Source: Pneumocystis sp. 'macacae'
Taxonomy: Eukaryota > Ascomycota > Pneumocystomycetes > Pneumocystales > Pneumocystaceae
Length of the DNA stretch: 64,000 nt
Assembly (NCBI GenBank): GCA_018127085.1
Contig: CM030725.1
Span: 434,001 to 498,000, forward strand
Reading direction: 5' to 3'
Shown: piece after piece, positions 34,043-46,339 of the stretch
How positions within the stretch are numbered: position 1 is the first letter of the stretch
Layout: each line of letters begins with the position of its first letter
Made by a program: the position numbers and the translations under genes
Notes under the pieces: generated by a model
What the model was told of the DNA's origin: nothing
Database searches by the model: none
The model's input: only the letters and a program-made list of their open reading frames with translations

Positions 34043-34843
34043 TGATAATCACCTTAAGCATTCCATTGAATGGAATATTCAGAAAGGATCTTTTTTACCT
34101 CTCTTAATTAAAATAAATTATGAAAAAAAAAATAAAAAAAAAATTTATAAATATCCTAATAAAATAAAAAATATAATTCTTAAACACTTAATATTTTTGA
34201 TAATATTTTTTATATCATGAACTTTTTTTTTAAATTGAATTCTTCGATGCTGAATAGTAAGATCATATCTTAAAGCGAAGAAATCAAAAATAAGAATAGG
34301 TTTCTAAAACAATAAAATAATTTTATTAATTATAATTATTGCGCCAATAACGGACTCTATAGATAAATATTTGTGCTTCAACATTATATTATAATATCTA
34401 ATATTTCCTGATGATCTATATTTTATACATGTATGAACCTGCAATCATAATATATATATAATACAATCAGATGTTTTCGTGAAAATATATATTTTACTTC
34501 ATAGAAAGAATGCTTAATTCCAATGTCCAAACCCTCCGCGCCCATACTTTTACCTTTCCCATGCTTCCTTCAATATTTGTAAACTCCATGCTATCCCACC
34601 AACATTTTCTCTATAAAGAGTTAGTATCTCATGTCAGTGATTAACAATGACCAATGTACAGCGGGTTTTCTCCAGAATAAAAGAAGTTTTTGACTGGTAT
34701 TAATCGATGTTGACGGTTTATTATCATTTTTTACCTCTATTAAGGCTAAACTAGAAATGCACGCTCGTGATGGTTCTAATATTCGTAATGGCCATTTGTG
34801 ATCTTTCTTAAACCCGCTTTTCTAATTAGCTATTTATATAATT
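34043..34843. other. intergenic region; possible tiny plus-strand ORF unproven
   Basis: About 800 bp. From 34647 a plus-strand ATG opens MTNVQRVFSRIKEVFDW, followed by a GTATTAAT donor-like site and a later block KLEMHARDGSNIRNGHL. The two blocks are not joined in frame by any splice I could find. The rest is AT-rich without features. Confidence 0.4.
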
Positions 34844-35517
34844 TTATAAATAACTCAACCTTGAACACAACATATCAATCAAATATTGCTCTGATGTACC
34901 AAGATTTCCATTCGATTCGATACTTCTTGTCTTCCAAAGCCCATCAAATACCCCATTGAGATCCACAAGCCGTTTTCCAACTTCACGTTTCAGCACTCCT
35001 CTATTACATGTTCTTTCTTCATGTGTTTCCTTTTCTGCATCATTTGGAGACGGTGCAATAACATAAAAATCAAGATCTTCCTTTAAAACAATAATAGCCA
35101 CTTTTCCTGGAAACGGTACTCCTTGTTCATTCAATGTTTCCCGTTCTACACGTGGTGTTGAAACTGATTCACAAAAGAATTGAATCACATATGACAGAAT
35201 TGACGAGTCATACTTAAAACATTTCAGTCAGAAACGCTCTCATATTGCAAATATTATGCAATTACTGCAAATATACACTATTTAGTGACACGTACATCTA
35301 TGAAAACAGGATCCCCATTCGCTCCTTCATTAATCATCCATCCATTTGGAAATAAACACAGTAAAATACTCTCTGGAAGACTAATCAGTTCATCTCGTTC
35401 CAATACAAATCTTTTTCCGCGTAAATCTAATGTAATGAAACTTCCTGCTCCTTCTTTGTTCTCCTGAACAGATGCTTGTATCGCTTGTTGCACAAATTGT
35501 GCAATCATTTCTGTCAT
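34844..35517 (-). CDS. BTB/POZ-like domain protein, Whi2 family
   Basis: The N-terminal exon (ATG at 35517) reads ITLDLRGKRFVLERDELISLPESILLCLFPNG, the opening of the fungal Whi2-type BTB domain. An intron (35213-35295, 83 nt, GTACGT donor) removes an apparent early stop. It joins PVFID to YDSSILSYVIQFFCES, the usual next strand and helix of the domain. The second exon ends SEQYLIDMLCSRLSYL. In yeast, Whi2 acts with Psr phosphatases in stress response and TORC1 restraint; whether that role holds here is inference. About 195 residues. The second exon has ordinary hydrophilic inserts (NDAEKETHEERTCNRG). Confidence 0.72.
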
Positions 35518-35657
35518 TGTACGCTATACGTTTGGGAGAGCATAAGGAGATTGGATACACAAAACCCTAAAGTACGAGTAAACTAAATACGGGCAACGAA
35601 GAGAAGAAAAATACAGGAAGAATTTAAAGAGTGTAGATTGAGACAAACGGGTATTAA

Positions 35658-38144
35658 CTATACAGTTTTCTTTAAGATTACAAAGCTGAATTCATCTTCT
35701 TCAGGGAAATATTCGTCGCCGTCATCAAGTTCTAAGGGAGGAAGTACAGTAGGGAGTGCAAAAGGCTCGTCTATTTCATCCTCCTCGTCGTCGTCTTTTT
35801 CTTTTCCGGGAGCTTTTGGATCGAGTTTTGTCTTGAAGAGATGTTTTTCATATCCATTTGAATGAGAAAGGGGTTTTGAAACAGTCCCACAAGCTTGGCT
35901 ATTTTCATAATAATCATCTTCTTTTTTCTTTTTCTTTGGACTGAGAATGGCTTCAACCATGTTCCAGCACTGAATTGTATTAATATATAGTTGGGAAGGG
36001 GGGGTTAAGAGTAAACAGTATACCTGGTCATAATGAGTCCAAAAAGCACGAGGAACAAGGTCGTCTATCATTCCAGCTTTCATCCACTTGTGGCACATTG
36101 GACATTGTGCTTGTATGGATTTATCTTTAATTACTTCTACATTTTCTGGATAAGGGTAAGGATATCCATATTTACGTATCCCATGTTTGTATCTTTTATG
36201 GTACCAAAAAGCAGAACACTTTGTGACATACCAATTTCCGAGCGAGCAAGGATCGTTTTTGTCTTCGCTAGTGTCATATCCTCCAGGTGGGCATAAAGAA
36301 CAATGTGCCTGCTTCTTGTTACCTTTATACCGATAATACTCGGGGTTATAGCGGTCAATAAATTCGAATTTGGTGTTTTGATATGGCCTTTCGTTAGGAT
36401 CTGAATGAACAAGAAGTTCACTTGATATTGTATAGTGGTCTAATGGTACAATTGGATCAAATAAACTTGATCGGTAGTAAAATCTATCATCCGTATGTAT
36501 TGGTTTAAGTCCTTTGTTTCTTAATTGTGGTGCTAAATTTGGCGCCTTCATTTCAGTACTTAATCTTAAATAAATAGCGGGACATTGCATGACAAAGTCT
36601 TCTTCTTTGTAAGTTATTAATTCTTTAAACTCTGAAGGGCAATTCTCTAGAGCTTTTGTTAACATAGATGGATTGATCCTTTTTTTAGAATTAAGAAACA
36701 AAGGAACATCCTTAGAACCAAAAGGAAGGTTTGGTGGAAGAAATAATAGTTTCTTTTTTTCATTATTTTCTTCTTTTGGCGCGGAATCTTTATTTTTAGG
36801 GGCCCATTCCCAATTCCAGCATTCTTGATAGCCTTTTAGACAATGCATGTAAGCAGGTTTCCAAGGAAGGGCAATTGGTGGTGTATAATTTGATAATGGT
36901 TGAAGAGATGCGGTAAGAAAATGTTTCCAATTTAATCCTTGTGCATAGTGATTAAGTTTAAATATAACCCTATGAATGGTAAGTATTGAATGTACTTGTT
37001 TCATGGAGTATTGAGTTTTTAGTGTATTATATGAGCGAATAAAAGATGAAAGAATTGAATTGTCCTGGCATATGTTTTGAGGTGATAAAGGTATTGGGGT
37101 AGAAATAGTTGTGGGTGTAATCGGTGTTAAGTTGTTTGAAGTTGTTTTCCACAAATAATTCTGAACTTCTATTGAAGAATTATTAGAGTGATCTCTGTAT
37201 TCATAAGAATAAGTTGGTGATGATAAAGACGCTGGACATATTGTATTAGGCTCCATAAATAGAGGTTTCCAGGTACTTTGCAAATCATAATGATTATTTA
37301 AAAGGTCACAAAAGTTCTTTTGAAATTCTTTAGAAGTCATATGAAAATCAGAGGGTTTTAACATCATATTAGAATCAAAAGCACATTCTGTATCTACTCT
37401 TAGATTAGGAAAATACGAAGAAAAGGTATTGTTGATATTTGTGTCTATGATAGGTAATATTTCAGAAGTCTGATGTTGAGGCTGATCATAAAGACTAGAG
37501 TTCATATTAATACTTGATAATTGTTTATGGATCTGCTGTTGAGACTGGTCATATGTATTAGATAATGTTTGAGATGATAGCATTGCATCATGAGATTCTT
37601 CCCATGTTGATGCAAAATTATCATCAAGGTTATTGATATTTGTAGTAGTATTAAAAATATCAATATCGTTAATAGGGTTAACTTGTTTCTCACTCTGTAA
37701 GGTGTGTTTATTATCATATGCAGTAAACATATTAAGCTTTTTTTCAGAAAATGGTATAGTTTCTTCAGATTCACTAAAAGGAGAATGAAGAAAATTATTT
37801 TCTTGTTTTTCTAGTGAACCTAAAGGATGCTTTTGGTTATATTCAAAAATCATTTCATTAAATGTAGATTTTTTATCTCCATTAGGATTCATATATATTT
37901 CAAAAAAGTTTGTGGGACCGTTGACTCCATGATCTATAATATTATCTATTTCTTGCATTGATCGGAGTACAGGTTGGCCGTTTGAAGATGATAAAGGATG
38001 AACATAAGGTACTGTAAAATGACCATGTGCATGACTTGGTAGGTCATTATAAACAAAGTCTAGCTCTTCATTATTTAAAGATGGAAAAAACCATAGGTTT
38101 TCTTTTTCATTAATTTCATATGTATCACTTACAAATGCTTCCAT
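35658..38144 (-). CDS. zinc-binding transcription regulator with Rua1 C-terminal domain
   Basis: A large, almost intronless gene. The first 450 residues are Asn/Ser-rich and disordered. The C-terminal half carries the Rua1-type domain (DUF4451), with ordered Cys/His pairs: LCPPGGY, WYVTKCSAFWYHKRYKHGI, then CPMCHKW and FWTHYDQ|CWN. The Cys/His spacing fits zinc binding, and relatives act as transcription factors (Ustilago Rua1). A GTATAC...CAG segment of 54 nt (between about 35972 and 36025) lies in frame without stops. Splicing it out joins HYDQ to CWNMV and looks more like the family. The C-terminus is acidic (DDDEEDEIDEPFALP). The start at 38144 is the first ATG (MEAFVSDTYEINEKEN). Target genes are unknown. 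Confidence 0.75.
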   Translation of the reverse strand: MEAFVSDTYEINEKENLWFFPSLNNEELDFVYNDLPSHAHGHFTVPYVHPLSSSNGQPVLRSMQEIDNIIDHGVNGPTNFFEIYMNPNGDKKSTFNEMIFEYNQKHPLGSLEKQENNFLHSPFSESEETIPFSEKKLNMFTAYDNKHTLQSEKQVNPINDIDIFNTTTNINNLDDNFASTWEESHDAMLSSQTLSNTYDQSQQQIHKQLSSINMNSSLYDQPQHQTSEILPIIDTNINNTFSSYFPNLRVDTECAFDSNMMLKPSDFHMTSKEFQKNFCDLLNNHYDLQSTWKPLFMEPNTICPASLSSPTYSYEYRDHSNNSSIEVQNYLWKTTSNNLTPITPTTISTPIPLSPQNICQDNSILSSFIRSYNTLKTQYSMKQVHSILTIHRVIFKLNHYAQGLNWKHFLTASLQPLSNYTPPIALPWKPAYMHCLKGYQECWNWEWAPKNKDSAPKEENNEKKKLLFLPPNLPFGSKDVPLFLNSKKRINPSMLTKALENCPSEFKELITYKEEDFVMQCPAIYLRLSTEMKAPNLAPQLRNKGLKPIHTDDRFYYRSSLFDPIVPLDHYTISSELLVHSDPNERPYQNTKFEFIDRYNPEYYRYKGNKKQAHCSLCPPGGYDTSEDKNDPCSLGNWYVTKCSAFWYHKRYKHGIRKYGYPYPYPENVEVIKDKSIQAQCPMCHKWMKAGMIDDLVPRAFWTHYDQVYCLLLTPPSQLYINTIQCWNMVEAILSPKKKKKEDDYYENSQACGTVSKPLSHSNGYEKHLFKTKLDPKAPGKEKDDDEEDEIDEPFALPTVLPPLELDDGDEYFPEEDEFSFVILKKTV

Positions 38145-39144
38145 TATTTTTTGTTGGTTTATTGATATGTTTATTTTAAATATTTCGGACTGTTCTTACT
38201 CTAACAAACTGTTTTATATGCAAAAAATTGATTCTCGTGTAATTTTTTGTTTTTAAAACACTTTTTGTCTGTTTTTTTTATATCTTTTTTCTTAGTTTCT
38301 CATATGTTTTTATATTTTTTAAAATATTTAATAGTACACCTTTGACAAATATAAATAAAAACAACTCTTTTCTTACTTTTACTGAAGTTTCATTAAGAAC
38401 AAAATACTTAAACTTCTGAAACAAACCTTATAATGAAGTTTTTAAATAATTTTTTTCTAAATAAACGTTATCGTTATCGCTCGTTGGTTTATAAAAAGGT
38501 ACGTTTGATAAATCTAACAGTTTGTTATGAGTGAAGATAAAATATATAATATAAAATTATGAAAAATGAAAATAAAAGGATAAAATGACATATATTATCT
38601 GATACTTAGAAGTAAAAAATAATAGGAGAAAATGGATATAAACTTAGAATATATTTTGAAGTTTAATAATTATAGATATTAAACAAATAGAGTAAAAATA
38701 ATACGTATTTAACAAATAAAACTAGATTCTATGTATTTATGTAAAAAAATTGTATTTATATTGAAATTATTAGAATGATTTATTTTTGAAAAAAATAAAA
38801 TAGTTTATGATACTTAATAATTTTATAGATATATAGAACAAATGTAAATTTTACATATTTTATGTAAAAAAGGAAAAATTTTTCTACAGAACTTTAGTTA
38901 TTCTATTAATATTAAAAAAATAATGCAACTTAAATGAAAAATATTTATCAAATTTTTAAACATGGTTAAATACTAAATGAATTTAAAAATCCAGAACATT
39001 TTTAATAAAGGGTAATCTTAAATATTTTTATATTTCAACTTTGTGATTGTTTTTTCGGTAATTCGTAATTTGGAATAGTAATTTCAAAATAAATTTGAAA
39101 TATATTTACTTATAAATTTTAATATCTTGTATATATTGAAAAAA
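38145..39144. other. AT-rich intergenic region
   Basis: About 1 kb of very AT-rich sequence between two minus-strand genes. It is upstream of the Rua1-type gene and so contains its promoter. A GC-richer patch at about 38460-38500 (TTATCGTTATCGCTCGTTGG) has no feature I can name. Confidence 0.55.
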
Positions 39145-40551
39145 TTATTCTCCAGATTCAAGCCAATGTCCGAATTTTTCAAGTCTAGTTTGTTCATCTA
39201 TATCATTTTCATCTACAGTTCTATTGCTACTTTTTCGATATCGAACTTTACCGTCATAGATTTTAGCTTCTACTATTTTTCCCCCAAAATAACGACCATT
39301 CATTATCTTCATTTTGTAAATACTAACATGAAGTATGAATAGTTGAAAGTAAAGCTATACCTTAACACAAACTAATGCACTTTCTTCATCAGAAAATCGC
39401 ACACTTACGACACCTTCGGGCTCTAAATCAAACAAAACTACATTTGTAACATTTCCTATTTTTGAACATTCTTCCAAAATATCCTCTTTGAGGTCCATTA
39501 TAAGTGTAATGTTATCCTAAGTATATTAAGTAATAATTAGTATATTGCTTTTTTATATACTTCAAGTTCTTTTAGAGTAAACATGTGTTTTAAAATAACA
39601 ACTTTCGACCACCTTCCTGAAGTAGTGGAATTATTATCATCCCATTCTGATATTTTGCTTAAATATGTTAATATATTATTTTGAAAAAATATAAACACAC
39701 TCATTTAATTTTTTCAATTTTTGTTGCAATTTTCGTTTTTCATTCATAGACCTCTTAATTGAATTTTGTTGAGATTTTTTATAAGATGCATCCGCCTTGG
39801 ATGATCAACAATGAAGCTGTAAAATTATCTTTTACCTGTTGTACCCTCATTTTTTGTCCATTTTTATCGTCTAGACGTAAACACGTATCATCCAACAGCT
39901 GAATGGCAAGTTTAACGCTTTCCTCTCGAAAAAATATGACCACTGCATCACCCTTTGGTTCCCCTCGTTCATTTACATAGATTTTGATTCTAGGCTTGCC
40001 TGTATCGATGTTTTCACTTATGACTCCGCATTTTGAGAATCGTTCTCGTATTTCGTCCTCTGTTACATCCAGTGGAAGATTAGAAACATAAACTGCTGTG
40101 TTTTTTGGTGCAGTGTTTGGTTTTTTATTGAATGTTTGATCATCATTTTCTCCTCCCTGTATATTCAAATAAATCTCTAAAGTACATAATTACATAGTCC
40201 TACATGCCTTTTTTTTGCGTTTTCGTTGCTTATTTACAGGGATAGACTCATCAACACCTTCTACTGCGTATGCTTCTTGCTGACGCCGGATCAATTCTTC
40301 ATCTGTCTAAAACATACCCTTAAACAAATTTTAATGCTTCTAGCTTTTATTTTACATACAGACAAGACCCATATTCCTCGTCGATCATCATATTCATATT
40401 CATTTCTGTCTTTGTCCTCATAAGTCCATCTGTTTTTGCGTAGATCAAATTCAACTGCTTCACCGATTAAAGGATTTTCTTTATATATTTCACTGTTATT
40501 TGATGATATACTACTGCCTTCATTTGAAATATCTTGCTTATTCGTCTCCAT
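39145..40551 (-). CDS. CUS2: U2 snRNP-associated RRM protein, Cus2/Tat-SF1 family
   Basis: Assists U2 snRNA folding and SF3b association before splicing. The N-terminus (ATG at 40551) has the family's NRWTYEDKDRNEYEYDDRRGIWVL, read over an intron. RRM1 follows: AVYVSNLPLDVTEDEIRERF (RNP2) and GEPKGDAVVIFFREESV (RNP1). The second RRM is a UHM-type: GRYFGGKIVEAKIYDGKVRY, then EQTRLEKFGHWLESGE to the stop at 39145. The UHM Arg-x-Phe is Arg-Tyr-Phe here. S. pombe calls this gene uap2. Five to six short introns are inferred. It is divergent from TRM8 with only 81 bp between starts. Confidence 0.9.
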
Positions 40552-40632
40552 TTTGTAGTTTGTACATTGACTATATCTAGTTTACGTTAATTTGTAGGTT
40601 AACGCTTGATTTTTGAAAAAAAAGTAGCCAAA

Positions 40633-41613
<981 letters not shown>

Positions 41614-41734
41614 TTTTTATTATATAATATTTCAAAAAATATTTTTATGAAATCAATTTGCCCCTGTCGATAAATTGATTTGAAATGTAAAAAAACCTAA
41701 TGAAATAGTTATTTAATACTATGTTGCATCATCA

Positions 41735-44700
41735 ATGAAAGACGTATCGCTGAAGTTTACGTCTACATATGTGGTAATTTCTATTTTAACTGGACTTATT
41801 TTTCGTTTTTTTACTTTCTATCAAGTTTTTATTATAATTATTATTTATTGTGTTTTATTTCTAATATCTTTTTTTTATGTCGCATCCAGATATCTTAGAA
41901 AGTCTAGAACTAAGGATTATACAGAAATAATAAGGCCTTTGGCATTTGCAAAACCATCAGAATGGATAAAAGCGATTGAAGCTTATGAAAAAGAAATGTC
42001 TATAGATAACCTACATTTGCCGCTTTATGATTCTAAACTTGTCTCTGAAGCATTTGATAAGATCATAGAGCTTGTTATTCGTGATTTTGTAGTGAGATGG
42101 TATAAAGAAATTTCTCCTCATGGTGCTTTTCCTGTTGTTATTGAAAAAACTATTCGATATTCCTTAATACAGCTTGGAAATCGTATAAAAGCTATAGATA
42201 TAGGAGATGTTATTGTCAGGAAGATTATTCCAATAATTACGTCTCATATTGCAGAATTTTCAATTGCAGATGCGAAAGTTCAACATCTTGGTCTTAAACA
42301 AAGTCTTACCGATTTGACAGAGCTAAATCTTGCTATAGCAAGAAAGTATAATAATGGGAAACTTCATCCAGCTGTTACATTTTTTCACTCAGGAAGTGTT
42401 ATTTATCAAAAAGATCATCTTAGAAAACTAGTTGGCCGAATTATTGGTTTTATATTACCCAATTCTGAATTGAATAGTAAAGTTGTTTTTACTTTAACTA
42501 GAGAGATTATTTCCTGTGGAATTTTGTCCCCTATAATAGAATTATTGATAGATCCTGATATATTAAATCAGTTAATAGAAACCATTGTAAGCTTTATATA
42601 AAATATTTTTAGTTAACATTATATATAGAGTAGTTCTATAATACGGGAGCGAAAAAAGATTAAACACATTAGGGATATTCTTAAAAAACATTTATTATAT
42701 GAAAAAATAGAAAAACATAAATATATACCAAAATTTTCATTAAATGATGATAAAATGTTTGAAAGATATATACATTTTATAAGACATTGTAACAATTTAT
42801 CTAATTTAAGAAAAATGAGGAATTCACTTGCTTTAGAAAATCATAAATTTCAATCAAACATAAGTATATTAAAAGAAGTAATATAATTGATTAATATATT
42901 AGGTTCTAATAAACATGATTCTCAAAATAACCAATATATAGAAGATGTTTTAGCTAAATTTCAAAAAAGTAAATATTATTTAGAAAAACAAATAGGAATG
43001 TTGACAGGAAATATAAGCAGTGATGTTTAATTTGTATAAAATGTTTTTTTTTATTTTTAACTTTTTATAGTATTCTAGCTTTGTTTTACAAACTCCTGAA
43101 CTTTTATTTACTCAGAAAGATGCTAAATTGATAGAAATATTACATAACGTTTCAGGGTTATCATATTTTATGGTAAAATATGTTTATCATAAATAAATAA
43201 TTTAATTTTTAAGGAATTTATGGATCAAAAAAATAGAATAGTTTTAGTTCAATTTTGGCTTGTTGTGAATGGTCTTAATAATCCTTTTGATCACGATATT
43301 TCTTCCAAAAATGATCCATTGGGAGCTATTTTTATTTTTCCTGAAAATATTAATGTTAGACTATCATACAAAGAAGATATTTCTACTGTTTTTGAAACAT
43401 ATTTTTCGGAGGATCTTTTGAATATATCAGAAGAAAATAAAAATATTGTTAAGGAATTTATTGAATTACCTGATATGCCTGAAAAATATCATAATGTTAG
43501 AATTGTATTATCTAAAATACAAAATGAAGTTTTTGAAATTATGCAAGAAAAAGACCTCCCAGGCTTTATAAAAAGTGAATTTTTTTTAAAATATTTGACT
43601 ACAATGGCGGAAGAAACTTCAAAAAATTTTAAAGAAACTTGTCAAAATCATTTATTTGATAATACATCAATGAAGACTTATATAACATCTGATTTTAACT
43701 CTGAATATAATTCTAGTTCTGTTTCAGACATTCCTCTTATCCAAAATTTCAAGAAAGGATCATGCAATAATAATGATATTGATTTTGATATTTTACAGGA
43801 AGTTGAAACTGTATTGAATGATATTATAGACAATGACGAGGATAATCAAAGAAAATGCAAAACAAATATAAATACAGAAAATACGAATTTTTCTGAGGAT
43901 TCTTCAAAAACCTCGGCTTATTATTTGAAAAATTCTTTAACAAAATCTTTATCTAATTCTAATTCTTTTGATAATTTTTTTTATTCTACAGATAAAAAAG
44001 TTCGTACTCCATTATTTGAAGAATCTGAGCAACTCGATATAGATTCATCTCATGATAATCATAACATTGACGATTTAACTGACGCTGATATTCATCATGC
44101 TTCACCTGGTGATTTAACCCTTTCCGAAGCTATTGATAATATTTCTTTGGAAATTGATAGTCTGATTTCTGAAGAATCTGTTCTTAGTTCCCTTATAAAA
44201 AAAGCAGAACTTACTAATAGTATTTCTGAGCTTAAAATTCTTAAAAAATCAATTAAAACTATTCAATCAGAAATTCGTCGTAAAAAATACCAAAGACAGC
44301 AATATATAATTCAGGAAAGCGATAATTTGCTTTATGTTAGTTTATTCTGTGTTTTTGAATTCAATTTTTAATTTTTATAGGGAAGATCAAAAATATTTAT
44401 ACCAACTGTAACAATAGGGATAGAAATAGATGGATCTGAATATACTTTGTATATAATAGAAATACAAAAGTTTGATTCTTCTAAAGTGCTAACTGCAGGA
44501 TGGATTCTTGGACGTCGTTATAGTGAGTTTTTTCATCTTCATCAAAGATTAAAAGCACATTTTCCAAAAGTGCGAAATATTGAGCTTCCGAAAAAAAGTG
44601 TTGTTTTAAAAATGCAAAAATCTTTTATTGAAGCAAGAAGGGTTATGCTTGAAAAATACCTTCAAGTAGAAAGTATTTTTTTATTGAAAAATATTAAATT

Positions 44701-45538
44701 TAATAGACTTTATTGCAAATTCCAGAAGTTTGTGCATCAAAAGAATTACGTATATTTTTATCTCAACAAAATTCTACATTACCATCATTACAAAAGGATC
44801 CTGATTCAACATCTTATTCTGATCCACGAGAAATTATTGGGTATATTTTTAAATATTTTTCTGAAGGAGTAGATGACTTGTCACTTAATCCTTTAATAGA
44901 TAATCTTTCAGAAACTAGTTTTAATATATTGGACACAGTTACAACAAAAGAAAATACCAAAATTTCTCTCAATCAGCAAACTCAAAATTTGAAAGTTTTA
45001 GAAAATGATGTAACAGCATTTACAAAGCCTATATGCGATTTATTTTTGGAAATTTTTGATCTTAAAAAGTCAAATAATTGGCTAAAAGGACGCGCTATTA
45101 TTATGATATTACAACAATTATTGGGCGGTGCTATTGAACGGTATTTTTCTTTATCAATACACTTTTTATTTATTAATAATCAGAAAACTTCGTGAAACTC
45201 TGAGACAAGCTTTTGGAGAACAATCTATCTTAAATATACTTGAAATATTAAGAAATACATTATGGCCAAATGGAATATTAATAAAAAATCGTCCATTGAG
45301 ATCTTATGAAGAAAAAATAAAAACAAGACTAGAAGCTGGTTTTTTATTTTCTGCTATATTTCCTAGTTTGTTTCATTTTATCCAATACAATCTTCTAATC
45401 TTATAAGGTTATTTACCTGATGTTGCACATAAAAAACTGTTTAATATATTACAAAATTCTTTGTTAAATTCACATTTAATATTTAGCATTTTTGATGAAA
45501 TTATTGAAATTATTTTCCCTGAAATAAAAGAAACATGA
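41735..45538 (+). CDS. MDM1: sorting nexin Mdm1/SNX13-14 type (TM-PXA-RGS-PX-NexinC)
   Basis: Bridges endoplasmic reticulum to vacuole or endosome membranes. The first exon (ATG at 41735) has two hydrophobic segments at about residues 12-27 and 31-50. The PXA domain follows (residues about 60-250: LVSEAFDKIIELVIRDFVVRWY, HIAEFSIADAKVQ). An RGS-like domain spans an intron near 43170-43212: TPELLFTQKDAKLIEIL, SYFM|EFMDQKNRIVLVQFWL. After a long Ser/Asn-rich linker, the PX domain reads WILGRRYSEFFHLHQRL, PKKSV and EARRVMLEKYLQ. The Nexin_C part ends IFDEIIEIIFPEIKET at 45538. Domain order equals that of Mdm1 and SNX13/14. Six or more introns. Confidence 0.9.
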
Positions 45539-46117
45539 ATTAAAAAAAAATCATTTTTCATTAATTATTTATGATTTTTTTTAAAATATTTATAATTAAA
45601 TATAACTTTCTCTTTTCCTTACTACTATCAACTTAATTCCTGTAAATTTATTAGATAAATGTTTATATCTTTTTATTCTTTACATATATTTAAGATTGTA
45701 TTTTACATATATTTACAATTAGGTAGTATCTATTTTAAATTACTTTCTTTTTCTTTTATATCATTGCTATGTATTTTTTTTAATTTAACAAATTTCTAAG
45801 TTATGCTATAAAATCTCTTTTATTCTTTTATTTATTTTCAAAAATTGCTTTAAACACTTCTACTATTTCTACTACTAATGCAAATTTATTTTATGTAAAT
45901 CTCTAGAAATCCTGTATACAATGTTTCAATATCTTTTACTTTTTTACTTGCTATCTATCAATTCCTAATTCCTTCTCAACTCCAGCTTTATTTGTTATTG
46001 AAAGTGATATCACACCAATATTTTCAATAGTAACGCGACAATACTACCTCTATCCAACTCTTAAAGTATCAAATAATTCTCTACGTTTATCTTTTCCCAG
46101 TAACATCTCTACTAATT
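45539..46117. other. T-rich intergenic region
   Basis: About 580 bp of T/C-rich sequence between MDM1 and the X-box cluster. No gene was recognised. Confidence 0.6.
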
Positions 46118-46196
46118 ATTACCTTAGCAACACTTACTATGGTAACTTCTTACTAAACATATAAGTTACCGTGGAAACGAATGTTACTGAGGCAAC
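46118..46196. promoter_or_regulatory. cluster of four RFX/X-box-like palindromes
   Basis: Compared with the RFX consensus GTTRCYNNGGYAAC, four 14-bp sites fit with zero or one mismatch: 46118-46131 (GTTGCTAAGGTAAT on the minus strand), 46133-46146 (CTTACTATGGTAAC), 46165-46178 (GTTACCGTGGAAAC) and 46183-46196 (GTTACTGAGGCAAC, perfect). They lie 144-222 bp before the ATG at 46340. Fungal RFX proteins (S. pombe Sak1, yeast Rfx1/Crt1) bind this palindrome. That one acts here is inference. Confidence 0.7.
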
Positions 46197-46339
46197 ATTA
46201 CATCACTCGACATAAATTCTCTGCACTCTAACGACATAAATATCGTGTTTTTCTTAGAAAACTCAGGAAAAGATATGCATACTTATAATGAGTACATATA
46301 TAGTTGTAAAGAACCCATAAAAGATGGATCAAGAGTACC

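Noticed and set aside
34647..34798. Small plus-strand gene starting MTNVQRVFSRIKEVFDW with a later KLEMHARDGSNIRNGHL block
   Set aside because: No donor/acceptor pair joins the blocks without a stop, and no family was recognised.
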